Assembly (NCBI GenBank): GCA_964642175.1
Contig: CAZXOK010000005.1
Coordinates: 62,001 to 126,000, forward strand
From: JANQGG01 sp964642175
GTDB taxonomy: Bacteria; Bacteroidota; Chlorobiia; Chlorobiales; Chloroherpetonaceae
DNA length: 64,000 nucleotides
Reading direction: 5' to 3'
Shown here: piece after piece, positions 50,211 through 59,081 of the stretch
Numbering within the stretch: the stretch's first letter is position 1
Layout of the letters: every line of letters begins with the position of its first letter
Notes under the pieces: model-generated
What the model was told of the DNA's origin: nothing
The model's input: the letters and a program-made list of their open reading frames with translations, nothing else
Database searches by the model: none
Position numbers and translations under genes: made by a program

Positions 50211-51845
50211 CTAGGCGACATAGGTCGCGGTTATTTCTGGTGTTGATTCTTTTTCTTTCTGCCAGGGTGCTTTGATCAACTTCCAGGATTTACTGGAAAC
50301 CATCCGGCTGATATCTTTGTAGAAATTCACCGCACCTTCAAATCCGGCATAAGGACCACCGTAATCGTAACTATGGAGCTGCTTTAAAGGCACACCCATT
50401 TTTTGAATCACATATTTTTCTTTAATACCGGCACAGAACACATCTGGCTTGTAAGCTTCAATGAGTTTGTGGGTTTCGTAATGTGTGATATCATCCACAA
50501 CAAAGGTCTGATGTTCCATATCGGGCATCATGCCTTTGTAATCGGCAAACTCAACGCCTTTTTCAATCATCTCTTTTTTATCTTCTTCGGTGAGACGCTC
50601 TTTATAAAGCTCCGGATCGGGCTGTACTTTGAGTTCTTCGATGTTTTTGCTATCGGCATCAATTTTAATGTTTGGAATAACTTCGCGGCCTTCGTAGTCA
50701 TCGCGGTGAGCGAATTCATAACCGGCAGCTACCGTTTTCATACCCAGCTCTTTGAAAAGCTCCTGGTAATGGTGAGCACGAGAACCACCTACAAACAACA
50801 TGGCCAGTTTGCCATCGGTTTGTGGAATGGCTTCTTCCAGGCTGACTTTAACTTTAGACAGCTCACGCTCGCACACTTCTTCAACCTTCTTGATCATGTC
50901 GGCATCTTCAAAATACTCAGCGATTTTACGGAGTGATTTAGCCGTAGATTCCGCGCCAATAAAATTGACTTTGATCCATGGCACACCGTATTTTTCTTCC
51001 ATCATCTCACCTATGTAGTTGATAGAACGGTGGCACATAACCAGGTTCAGATCAACCATGTGTGAGTTTTCAAAATCGGCGTATGTTGAGTTACCGCTGT
51101 AGGTTGAAACCAATGTGATACCACACTCTTCAAACAAACGCTCCAGCTCAAACGAGTCGCCTCCGATGTTGTACTCACCCAGAAGGTTGATTTTAAACTT
51201 ACCTTCACGCTCGGTGTTGTCGCGGCCAATTACATGCTTGAACAATCCGTTGTTGGCAATGTGGTGACCGGCCGACTGGCTTACACCTTTGTAGCCTTCA
51301 CAACTGAATGCAAATACATTACAATCGCCGAATTCTGCTGTGGCTTTCTTGGCTACAGCATGAATATCATCACCGATCAAACCAACCGGACAGGTAGAGT
51401 GAATGGCAATGGCTTTTGGATGGAACAGTTCGTAGGCTTCCTGAACAGCTTTAGCCAGTTTCTTTTCGCCACCAAACACGATATGATCTTCCTGCATATC
51501 GGTTGAGAAACAATAAGTGATGAAATTTTCATCCTCAAGGGTTTCGGGTCTGGTTTGGTTACGGCGAGTGAGCCAGGCATAGTAGCTGCAACCGATCGGG
51601 CCATGAACAATGTTTATGATATCGCGTGTCGGGCCAAGTACCACACCTTTACAACCGGCATAACAGCAACCGCGTTGGGTAATGATTCCAGGGACACTAC
51701 GAATATTAGCTTGGATTTCCAGTGGTTGCTCGGGATCGTTGATCACGATACCTTTGCTTCTTTTTTTAGCAACCTTGGTCGGATATTTTTCCAGGATCTC
51801 TTCTTTTAATTTGACTGGATCCGGCATGAATCTTTTTACTGACAT
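50211..51845 (-). CDS. nifD: Nitrogenase MoFe protein alpha chain NifD
   Basis: The catalytic alpha subunit holding FeMo-co. The start at 51845 (MSVKRFMPD) has GGAGGAAGAA upstream, giving 544 residues; an upstream in-frame start would add 8. P-cluster ligands are in RGCCYAGCKG and VHGPIGCSYYAW, the cofactor cysteine in LNLVMCHRSINYI and the cofactor histidine in LHSYDYGGPYAGFEGA. An insertion of about 50 residues (around 385-435) marks it as the Clostridium/Chlorobium type. It follows the two nifI genes. Confidence 0.97.
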   Translation of the reverse strand: MSVKRFMPDPVKLKEEILEKYPTKVAKKRSKGIVINDPEQPLEIQANIRSVPGIITQRGCCYAGCKGVVLGPTRDIINIVHGPIGCSYYAWLTRRNQTRPETLEDENFITYCFSTDMQEDHIVFGGEKKLAKAVQEAYELFHPKAIAIHSTCPVGLIGDDIHAVAKKATAEFGDCNVFAFSCEGYKGVSQSAGHHIANNGLFKHVIGRDNTEREGKFKINLLGEYNIGGDSFELERLFEECGITLVSTYSGNSTYADFENSHMVDLNLVMCHRSINYIGEMMEEKYGVPWIKVNFIGAESTAKSLRKIAEYFEDADMIKKVEEVCERELSKVKVSLEEAIPQTDGKLAMLFVGGSRAHHYQELFKELGMKTVAAGYEFAHRDDYEGREVIPNIKIDADSKNIEELKVQPDPELYKERLTEEDKKEMIEKGVEFADYKGMMPDMEHQTFVVDDITHYETHKLIEAYKPDVFCAGIKEKYVIQKMGVPLKQLHSYDYGGPYAGFEGAVNFYKDISRMVSSKSWKLIKAPWQKEKESTPEITATYVA

Positions 51846-51878
51846 GTTTATTCTTCCTCCACGTTTCACATTTTCATC

Positions 51879-52256
51879 TTAGTCCAAGATCACGTCGCCG
51901 GTCTCTCCGGTGCGAACGCGAATGGCTTCGTCAATGTCGGTTACAAAAATTTTTCCATCACCGGGCTGTCCGGTCTGACTGGCTTTAATAATGGCATCAA
52001 CGGCAGGCTTTACCATATGGTCGCTTACAACTGTTACCAGGTACCTTTTGGAGATTAACCGTGGCGGACCACCCAATTGCTCAATAGCTTCGGGCATGCC
52101 TTCCTGGGCACCTTTTAGTATATCGTAATGCACTTGGCCCTTTCCACGGCCCATCACGCGCCCTGAGGCGGTAAAGGCCGAGATCCCGGCATCAATAAGT
52201 GCTTTCTTGGTATCGTTCATCTTATTGATGCGTATAATTGCAGTAATCTCTTTCAT
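51879..52256 (-). CDS. nifI2: Nitrogen regulatory PII-like protein NifI2
   Basis: A 125-residue GlnB-family protein. With NifI1 it forms a complex that binds NifDK and blocks it when ammonium is added, and releases it when 2-oxoglutarate rises. The T-loop is altered (GRVMGRGKGQVHYDILKGA) and GDGKIFVTDIDEAIRVRTGE is the PII C-terminal signature. It overlaps nifI1 by 1 nt and precedes nifD, the classical position. Confidence 0.95.
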   Translation of the reverse strand: MKEITAIIRINKMNDTKKALIDAGISAFTASGRVMGRGKGQVHYDILKGAQEGMPEAIEQLGGPPRLISKRYLVTVVSDHMVKPAVDAIIKASQTGQPGDGKIFVTDIDEAIRVRTGETGDVILD

Positions 52257-52615
52257 TATACCTCCTTGAGTTCTTCTACACTTATCGGATCGGTTTCTTC
52301 CTTGCCTGTGCTTACGGTATAAACTTCTGAGACCTTGGAGATGAAGATTTTTCCATCACCAAACGAACCTTTATCGCTGCTCTTGGCATTATCCATAATC
52401 GCTTTTAAGGCGAACTCCTTATCCTGATCAGGCACAACAACCAAAAGCATTTCTTTTGGCAATTCATCATAGGTTACATCACCAACTTTAATACCGCGTT
52501 GTTTACCACGACCAACAACATTTACCTTCGTAACGGCCGGATACCCGGCTTCTAACAATCCGTCCAATACTGCTGTAACTTTTTCAGGACGAATAATGGC
52601 ACGAATCATAATCAT
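52256..52615 (-). CDS. nifI1: Nitrogen regulatory PII-like protein NifI1
   Basis: A 119-residue GlnB-family protein, partner of NifI2. It starts MIMIRAIIRPEKVTAVLDGL and has GRGKQRGIKVGDVTYDELPK and GDGKIFISKVSEVYTVSTGK. NifI1-NifI2 give ammonium switch-off without ADP-ribosylation, as described in methanogens and typical of nifI-bearing bacteria. It lies 29 nt after nifH. Confidence 0.95.
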   Translation of the reverse strand: MIMIRAIIRPEKVTAVLDGLLEAGYPAVTKVNVVGRGKQRGIKVGDVTYDELPKEMLLVVVPDQDKEFALKAIMDNAKSSDKGSFGDGKIFISKVSEVYTVSTGKEETDPISVEELKEV

Positions 52616-52644
52616 ATTTAAAATCTCCTTTTTTGTAGTTTAAC

Positions 52645-53469
52645 TTAGTTAGCAATACCAAAGTCAATTAACAGTTTCTCAAGCTCATCAATGGTCAGTG
52701 GATTAGGTACCACAAACATTTCATTTTCATCAATCTTCTTAGCCAACGCACGATACTCATCAGCCTGGCCATGAGTAGGATCGAAATCAATCACAGTTTT
52801 ACGGTTGATCTCGGCACGCTGAACCATGTTATCACGAGGTACGAAGTGGATCATTTCTGTACCCAGCTGACGAGCTAACTCTTCAATCATCTCTTTTTCA
52901 TTATCAACTTTACGGCTGTTACAGATCAGACCACCCAGGCGAACACCACCGGCATCGGAAAATTTCAGAATACCTTTACAGATGTTGTTGGCCGCATACA
53001 TAGCCATCATTTCACCACTTACAACAATGTAGATTTCCTGAGCTTTACCATCGCGGATCGGCATCGCAAAACCACCACATACAACATCACCAAGTACATC
53101 ATAGAATACATAATCCAGATCCTTATCATCATCGTAAGCACCAAGCTGCTCCAGGAGGTTAACCGAAGTAATAATACCACGACCGGCACAACCTACACCT
53201 GGCTCAGGACCACCCGATTCCACACAGCGTGATTCACTGAAACCGTCTTTCATAATATCTTCAAGCTCTACATCTTCTCCTTCTTCACGAAGTGTATCCA
53301 AAACAGTCTTCTGGGTTAAACCGCCAAGTAAAAGACGGGTTGAATCAGCTTTAGGATCACATCCAACTACCATCACTTTTTTTCCCATTTCGGCTAAACC
53401 TGCAACCGTATTCTGTGTTGTGGTTGATTTTCCAATTCCACCTTTTCCATAAATAGCTACTTTTCTCAT
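52645..53469 (-). CDS. nifH: Nitrogenase iron protein NifH
   Basis: The dinitrogenase reductase (274 residues) that transfers electrons to NifDK with ATP hydrolysis. P-loop GKGGIGKS is at 8-15. The [4Fe-4S] cysteines are in GVGCAGRGI (about 96) and GDVVCGGFAMPI (about 131); the Arg in CAGRG is the residue ADP-ribosylated in other species. It is first in the nif operon with a sigma-54-like promoter upstream. Confidence 0.98.
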   Translation of the reverse strand: MRKVAIYGKGGIGKSTTTQNTVAGLAEMGKKVMVVGCDPKADSTRLLLGGLTQKTVLDTLREEGEDVELEDIMKDGFSESRCVESGGPEPGVGCAGRGIITSVNLLEQLGAYDDDKDLDYVFYDVLGDVVCGGFAMPIRDGKAQEIYIVVSGEMMAMYAANNICKGILKFSDAGGVRLGGLICNSRKVDNEKEMIEELARQLGTEMIHFVPRDNMVQRAEINRKTVIDFDPTHGQADEYRALAKKIDENEMFVVPNPLTIDELEKLLIDFGIAN

Positions 53470-53554
53470 TTTTTATTTTGTTTAGTTCTTATTGATACTT
53501 TTTTAAAATATTTAGTCATTTCGCTCTTTTCTGCTAAATATCTAATACATATGT

Positions 53555-53570
53555 ATCAATTAGCGTGCCA
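53555..53570 (-). promoter_or_regulatory. Sigma-54-like (-24/-12) promoter of nifH
   Basis: On the minus strand TGGCACGCTAATTGAT has a consensus -24 (TGGCACG) and TTGAT instead of TTGCW at -12, with correct spacing. A transcript would start near 53543, about 74 nt before nifH. I see no TGT-N10-ACA NifA site in 53571-53813. A GGCCTT/AAGGCC hairpin at 53588-53606 is the only other clear structure in that gap. Confidence 0.62.
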
Positions 53571-53813
53571 TAAATTAATTTCTACAGGCCTTTTTCTGAT
53601 AAGGCCCTATGAATAAAGGGATTAATAGATTTTTGGGGATTAAATCAGGGAAAGCTTCTACCGACTTGTGAGTAAAAGAGCAAATATAAACCTACTAGTA
53701 TGTGGGATTTATGATCTTTCTACGATATGGTAGGGTGAGTTTAGATCAGTTATAAATTAACCTTAAATAGAGATCAGAAACAGTAGGTTGAAAAAAGGGG
53801 GATATTGCAGTTA

Positions 53814-55214
53814 TCAAAGGTTATGTCGCTTACGGATCTCCCAGAGTGACTTTGAAGAGATACCCAAAATTTTAGCCGCTTCGGTATAACTGTTGGGATT
53901 GGCTTCCAGTACAGCCTGGATATAGGCAAGCTTAACATCCTCCAGAGATTTACCAAACTCTACCTTAAACTGGGGTTCTGAAGAATTAACCGGAGCCTGG
54001 TCCTGTAAAGAAGTTAAAGATATTTGGTTTTCGGTAACCTGTTGGCCAATGGGAGTAAAGATAATAGCACGCTCTATCACATTACGTAATTCCCTGACAT
54101 TGCCTTTCCAGGGATGCTGGCGAAGCTGGTACTTGGCCCCATCACTCAATCCCAGGATCGGTTTGTTCATCTCTGTAGAAAAGCGTTTTATGAATTGTTC
54201 GGCAAGCGATATAACATCTTCACCCAATTCCCTCAACGGAGGCATAATTATACTCACCACATTGATACGGTAAAAAAGATCTTCCCTGAACTTGCCTTCA
54301 GAGACTTTCTGCTCCAGAGATGCATTGGTAGCACAAATGAGCCTGACATCCACATTGAATGTTTTTGTACCACCCACACGCCTGAATGAACGGTTTTCCA
54401 AAACCGACAGCAACTTGGATTGAACCGAGAGAGATGCCGAGTCAATTTCATCCAAAAACAACGTGCCCTGATTGGCCACTTCGAACAAGCCTTTTTTGGT
54501 GGACTTTGCATCGGTAAAGGCACCTTGTTCATGTCCGAATAATTCGGCTTCGAGGAGTGTTTCGGGCAAGGCCGCACAGTTAACTTCAACAAAGCGCCCG
54601 GTGGCATCTCGCTTCGATAGGTTATGGATCATCCCTGCAGCCAGGTTCTTACCTGTACCGGTTTCACCCCGAATTAAAACGGTAGAGTCTATGGTTGCAA
54701 CCTGCTCCAGCATTTGTTTCAGGGTTTTGATGGCCTGGCTGTTGCCAACCAAAGTGGTTGGCCGAAACTCGGTTACCTGCTTCTTGAGATTTTCAACTTC
54801 GGATTTATAGCGGGCTGTTTCGGCTTGCAGATCCACTCGTTCCAAAGCCCGGCGAATGAGTTCTTTGAGCACTGTAAAGTTTGCCGTAGACACCGTACCG
54901 GATGTGTTTTTTTCAAGGTAATGGAATGCTCCTTTTTTCAACACTTCTACTGCGGCTTCAATGCTGCCGTAAGCGGTAAGTACAATTACCGGCATATCCG
55001 GGTACTTTTCCTTGATCTTTATGGTCAGTTCCATGCCATTGGTTTCGGGCATGGCATAATCGGTAATGATCAGATCGGGTTTTTCTTTTTCTAATTCTTT
55101 AAGACAGGATTCGGCGTCGGGGATGGTTACGACCTGGTATTCTTTTGAAAGCACCGTATTAAGTAAAATACGGAAGCCGGGATCATCATCCACTACAAAT
55201 AAAGTACGTGCCAT
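53814..55214 (-). CDS. NtrC-type sigma-54-dependent response regulator
   Basis: A 466-residue activator with REC, AAA+ and Fis-type HTH domains. REC has VVDDDPG and the phospho-Asp in LIITDYAMPET; the usual KP after strand 5 is KN. AAA+ has Walker A GETGTGKN, and the sigma-54 contact loop reads GAFTDA instead of GAFTGA. The HTH (YTEAAKILGISSKSLWEIRK) ends the protein. It is the last gene of a regulatory operon and ends 244 bp before the nifH promoter. It is the local candidate to activate nifH, modA and hsp20, but a different target is possible. Confidence 0.92.
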   Translation of the reverse strand: MARTLFVVDDDPGFRILLNTVLSKEYQVVTIPDAESCLKELEKEKPDLIITDYAMPETNGMELTIKIKEKYPDMPVIVLTAYGSIEAAVEVLKKGAFHYLEKNTSGTVSTANFTVLKELIRRALERVDLQAETARYKSEVENLKKQVTEFRPTTLVGNSQAIKTLKQMLEQVATIDSTVLIRGETGTGKNLAAGMIHNLSKRDATGRFVEVNCAALPETLLEAELFGHEQGAFTDAKSTKKGLFEVANQGTLFLDEIDSASLSVQSKLLSVLENRSFRRVGGTKTFNVDVRLICATNASLEQKVSEGKFREDLFYRINVVSIIMPPLRELGEDVISLAEQFIKRFSTEMNKPILGLSDGAKYQLRQHPWKGNVRELRNVIERAIIFTPIGQQVTENQISLTSLQDQAPVNSSEPQFKVEFGKSLEDVKLAYIQAVLEANPNSYTEAAKILGISSKSLWEIRKRHNL

Positions 55215-55288
55215 ACTTTTGTTATATGATGGTTTTTTTCGAGCAATATGTTTCCGATGTTAGGCCAGGGTAAGTTCCTAAACCGGAC

Positions 55289-56260
55289 TTATTTATGTTT
55301 TCTGGATAATAAGGCCTGAGCGGCTTTTAAGTTTGAACGTAAATCAGATGGTGCATTCTCACTGGTCTGAGTTCTTACAGGTGCCTTGTTTTTTTCTTCA
55401 AATACGTTCAGCCTGAGCTTTTCTCTGTATTCTTCGCTTCGCTTAGCTGCTTGATCAATGATTGACTTAAAATTCGCATCATCTACCGGGGGGGTTAGAT
55501 ACCTGAACACATTTAAATCGTTAATCGCGCGTATGGCGAAATTGGCATCAATGCTTTTTGTTAGCATGATTGTAACCACGTTCGGAAAATCTTTCTTGAT
55601 TTTAATTAAAAAATCCAACGTGGAAGCATAACCAATATTAATTTCGCTTACAATAACTGATATTCGGGTGTGTTTTAAGTCGTCTATGGCTTCCGCGGTA
55701 GACTGTACATTATGCACTTCGTAATTAGTGCTCAATATATTGGCATAATGATTCACAACGCCCGAACTGTAACCGATAAACAGCACCGTTTCTTTTTGCG
55801 TTGGTAGCGAGACTTCTGTTGGTTGATGCTTCTCTGGCTCAGTTTTGGGTTTAGATTTGGATTTATCGAGGGCTTCCATTTGATCATGTAACTTTACAGC
55901 GAGGCGGAACACATTTAAAATCGTCTGAGATTTCCAGGGTTTGTTAATGTAGCGGAAAATCTCACCAACATTTACCGAATACATTATGGATTCTAGATCG
56001 GAGTAACCTGTTAGCAATAACCGGATTGTATTTGGCATCAGTTTTTTAGCTTCCCGAAGAAATTCGTGGCCATACATACCGGGCATACGCTGATCGCTCA
56101 TGATCACCTTAAACGGGTACAAGTTGCCGGCAATCAAACTCAGGGCTTCATGAGGGTTGCCGGCTGTATGAACCGTGTAGTCGAACTCCAGCAAATCGGA
56201 TAAGGATGCCAGAACAAGAGGTTCATCATCTACAATTAAAATGTGAGGTTTCTCAGGCAT
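55289..56260 (-). CDS. Double receiver-domain protein
   Basis: A 323-residue protein with two REC-like domains and no recognised output domain. The first (about 1-130) is complete: ILIVDDEPLVLASL, phospho-Asp in VIMSDQRMPGMYG, Lys in YINKPWK. The second (about 155-285) is degenerate: the acidic pair is replaced by FIGYSSG and the phospho-Asp by SEINIG, with YLTPPVD at the end. It may relay or adapt the signal of the kinase encoded 18 bp upstream to the sigma-54 activator. Confidence 0.85.
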   Translation of the reverse strand: MPEKPHILIVDDEPLVLASLSDLLEFDYTVHTAGNPHEALSLIAGNLYPFKVIMSDQRMPGMYGHEFLREAKKLMPNTIRLLLTGYSDLESIMYSVNVGEIFRYINKPWKSQTILNVFRLAVKLHDQMEALDKSKSKPKTEPEKHQPTEVSLPTQKETVLFIGYSSGVVNHYANILSTNYEVHNVQSTAEAIDDLKHTRISVIVSEINIGYASTLDFLIKIKKDFPNVVTIMLTKSIDANFAIRAINDLNVFRYLTPPVDDANFKSIIDQAAKRSEEYREKLRLNVFEEKNKAPVRTQTSENAPSDLRSNLKAAQALLSRKHK

Positions 56261-56278
56261 ATCAGCGTGTAAGCTTTT

Positions 56279-57979
56279 TTAGGTTATCAAATCAGAATAT
56301 TCTACATCAAAGGACTCTTTTCCAGCCAGAACTTTAGGTAAAGATATTTCAAAGCGGGTACCTTTTCCAACCGTGCTTTTAACTTTTATTTTTCCTGCAT
56401 GTTTTTCTATGATCTTATAAACAATAGATAACCCCAGCCCGGTGCCTTCACCCACAGGTTTGGTTGTAAAAAACGGTTCAAATATTTTCTTCATTTCCTG
56501 AGGATCAATTCCTTTACCATTATCTTCTATGGTAATCATGACATTATCGTTTTGTTCCTCGGTTTTAAGCCAAATGGTTCCCAGCTCCGGCTCTGCCTCT
56601 GCCTCTTTTGAGTGCACAGCGGGCATTGCCTGAGCGGCATTTGTAATTAAGTTTAAAAACACCTGGTTAAGTTGGGCAGGAAAACACTCGGCTTCCACTC
56701 CTTCGGCGTAGTTTTTTTCAACCTTAGCCCGATTTTTAACAACATGATTGGCTATTAAAAGTGACGAATCCAGGCACTCGTTAAGATTTACTTTTTGGGC
56801 TTTGGCTTCATCGAGGCGGGAGAAGTTTTTCAGATTCATGATCAGCTCACTTAACCGATCCAGGCCCATGGTAGAATCTTTCAACCGCTGATTGGTTTTT
56901 TCAATCAAGTTGTATGAGGTAATGGACTCAAACTGGGCATTAACTTTATTTAGCTGACTTTCAAGGTCGTCCAGATCACCACCGGTTAGTTTATCTACAA
57001 GCACGCGGTTTTCCTTCAGGGTTTCTTCAAATAAACCGATATTGCGTTTCAACAGATCTACATTGCTTTTCACAAACCCCAGAGGAGTATTCACCTCATG
57101 AACTAATCCGGCAACCATCTGTCCCAATGTGGCCATCTTTTCAGACTGGATCAACTGCGTTTGGGTATTCTGCAGATCTTCAAGGAGATTTTGAATGGTT
57201 TCTTTTTCTTCGGCAATGGTATCGCGTTGTTTTTGCAACTCTTTATTTCGATCGGCAATCACCCTGTCGCGAGATTTCAGAGAGATGGTACTGCGTCCCA
57301 CCATTGCAATAAAAACTATGAAACTCAGGATCAGGGCACTGAACTGAAAGGTTTGTAGCTGACGAACCTGGTCGTCGGAAAGCTGGCTTAATTTAACCAT
57401 AAAATCCTGGAAGAGATCTAAGATCAGATCATCATTGCGAACTGCAAACTCAAGCATTTTTTCTACCGATGCCGGATCAATAGACTTTTTATCAATATCC
57501 TGTATCAGTTGCCGCATACCGGCTTGTCCCGAACCCCAGATATCGTAGATTTCCTGGATGATTTTGGAAATTTTTTCATCTTCTGCAGGTTTCACCAAAA
57601 TTTCCTGACCTTCAAGTTCCAGCATCATCCCCTCGTGCAACGCAATGGTGCAACGCTCAAATTTGCGGATAGAGGCGCTGAAAGCCGAGAATATACTGTC
57701 GGTATCCTGACCTGTATATATGCCAATCCTGCCCTGTTCTAACATCTTTAACGACTTTTGCCAGGCACGCTGCTGATGCTGTGCACATAAAATACGCACA
57801 GTGTGCTCCCGGCTCTTATCGGAAAGATTTATGTTGAAAATGAAAATGGCCGTAACAAATAAAATGAACAATCCGGCAAAGACAATAAGCTCACCGTAAC
57901 CTTTTTGCGATGTGTTGTCTTTTTCCTGATTTGATAACGTTGATTGGGACATGGTATGGTTTTCTGAAGATGAGATCAA
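56279..57979 (-). CDS. Membrane-bound sensor histidine kinase
   Basis: A 566-residue kinase. Two membrane segments (about 30-50 and 210-230) flank a periplasmic domain of about 160 residues. A coiled-coil linker (about 235-285) leads to the HisKA box GLVHEVNTPLGFVKSN and an HATPase domain with N box FLNLITNAAQAMP, G1 DNGKGIDP and G2 GTGLGLSIVYKI. The ligand is unknown. The operon context suggests that YfiR- and TonB-like proteins may be linked to sensing. Confidence 0.93.
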   Translation of the reverse strand: MISSSENHTMSQSTLSNQEKDNTSQKGYGELIVFAGLFILFVTAIFIFNINLSDKSREHTVRILCAQHQQRAWQKSLKMLEQGRIGIYTGQDTDSIFSAFSASIRKFERCTIALHEGMMLELEGQEILVKPAEDEKISKIIQEIYDIWGSGQAGMRQLIQDIDKKSIDPASVEKMLEFAVRNDDLILDLFQDFMVKLSQLSDDQVRQLQTFQFSALILSFIVFIAMVGRSTISLKSRDRVIADRNKELQKQRDTIAEEKETIQNLLEDLQNTQTQLIQSEKMATLGQMVAGLVHEVNTPLGFVKSNVDLLKRNIGLFEETLKENRVLVDKLTGGDLDDLESQLNKVNAQFESITSYNLIEKTNQRLKDSTMGLDRLSELIMNLKNFSRLDEAKAQKVNLNECLDSSLLIANHVVKNRAKVEKNYAEGVEAECFPAQLNQVFLNLITNAAQAMPAVHSKEAEAEPELGTIWLKTEEQNDNVMITIEDNGKGIDPQEMKKIFEPFFTTKPVGEGTGLGLSIVYKIIEKHAGKIKVKSTVGKGTRFEISLPKVLAGKESFDVEYSDLIT

Positions 57980-58984
57980 CTAATTTTTTGGTGAAAAATT
58001 AACCACCACCGTCATGGTACCGGCAATTGGTTCGGAGTTGTACTCAGCCGGTTCAAACTGAATATTTTCTGTGAGCACCCTGTAGACTTCCTCGTTAAAT
58101 ACCTGAGGCCCTTTCTTGATAATATCTATTCGTCGCAACTGGCCTTTGTTATCTACAAATACCTGTGCGATCACAAATACATTCGCCGAGACATTTCTGG
58201 CTGAAAACGGATACTCAAGATAATCATAAATGGTTTCTATGCCACCTTTTATGGCAACACTTTTTTCACTGACTAAGTCAGCAAAATCCTGAGTTTTCTG
58301 GGCTTCATTTAATGTTGTACGGATCAACTCGTTTTCAACGCTTTCGACAATGTTTCCAGAACCAAGACCCAGGGAATCGGCTTGTTTTTCAGGAGCCGTT
58401 TCTGCGGCGGCTAGTAAAACAGGAGTTTCAGAGGTTGACTGCTTTTTTCTGTCTGGTTTGGACAGGGCTTTAGCAATACGCTTTTCTGATGGCACAGTAG
58501 AAGCCTGTTTTTTAGATTTTGGCTCTACAACCTTGCGCTGGCGTTTTTTTTGAGTTGATTTTTTTTGGGCATCCCTCTTTTTTTCTTCAGCAAGAGCCAG
58601 TAGCCTTTGTTCTTTTTCTTTCTCTTTTAAAGCTTTCCGTGCGGCTTTGGATAGGATTTTCAGGTTGTACATCAAGGTGACATTAGCCTTTAAAGACACC
58701 TTTTTATCGGTTGAACTCAGCCCGCTTTTTAAGGCTTTAATGTTATAATTGCCTTCTGGTAATCCTAAAAAAGTGTAATAACCCTGGTTGTTGGTAATTA
58801 CCGCCCCGGTTTTGTTATTGCCTGTTAATGAAACAATAGCTGCAACCACCGGCTTGCCGTATTCATCCATAATTTGTCCCAATAAACGAGCCTGAGCCAA
58901 CAGTTCATGCGCACTTAAGGCAAGAACCAAACTTACGATGGATAGAATTTTTATAAAGAAGTGGGTTTTTTGTATCACAATCAC
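57980..58984 (-). CDS. TonB-like periplasmic protein with carboxypeptidase-regulatory domain
   Basis: A 334-residue protein. A signal segment (ILSIVSLVLALSAHELLAQA) is followed by a CarboxypepD_reg beta domain (about 33-110, LLGQIMDEYGKPVVAAIV). A Lys/Glu-rich linker (about 112-190) and a TonB C-terminal domain (about 240-334, PFSARNVSANVFVIAQVFVD) complete it. It differs from TonB proper because the linker is charged and the N-terminus is not a TM anchor. It directly precedes the kinase with no gap. Confidence 0.82.
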   Translation of the reverse strand: MIVIQKTHFFIKILSIVSLVLALSAHELLAQARLLGQIMDEYGKPVVAAIVSLTGNNKTGAVITNNQGYYTFLGLPEGNYNIKALKSGLSSTDKKVSLKANVTLMYNLKILSKAARKALKEKEKEQRLLALAEEKKRDAQKKSTQKKRQRKVVEPKSKKQASTVPSEKRIAKALSKPDRKKQSTSETPVLLAAAETAPEKQADSLGLGSGNIVESVENELIRTTLNEAQKTQDFADLVSEKSVAIKGGIETIYDYLEYPFSARNVSANVFVIAQVFVDNKGQLRRIDIIKKGPQVFNEEVYRVLTENIQFEPAEYNSEPIAGTMTVVVNFSPKN

Positions 58985-59081
58985 AAATCAGGCTTATGAA
59001 TAACGGGAAACGATACTGGGAATTTAACTATTTTTTTACAAAAAGTAATGCGGGGAGGAATAAATTAAAATCTCTTTGGTT

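Noticed and set aside
53587..53606. Hairpin GGCCTT/AAGGCC as terminator of the sigma-54 activator gene
   Set aside because: Short stem, no T run on the minus strand, and about 210 nt from the stop codon.
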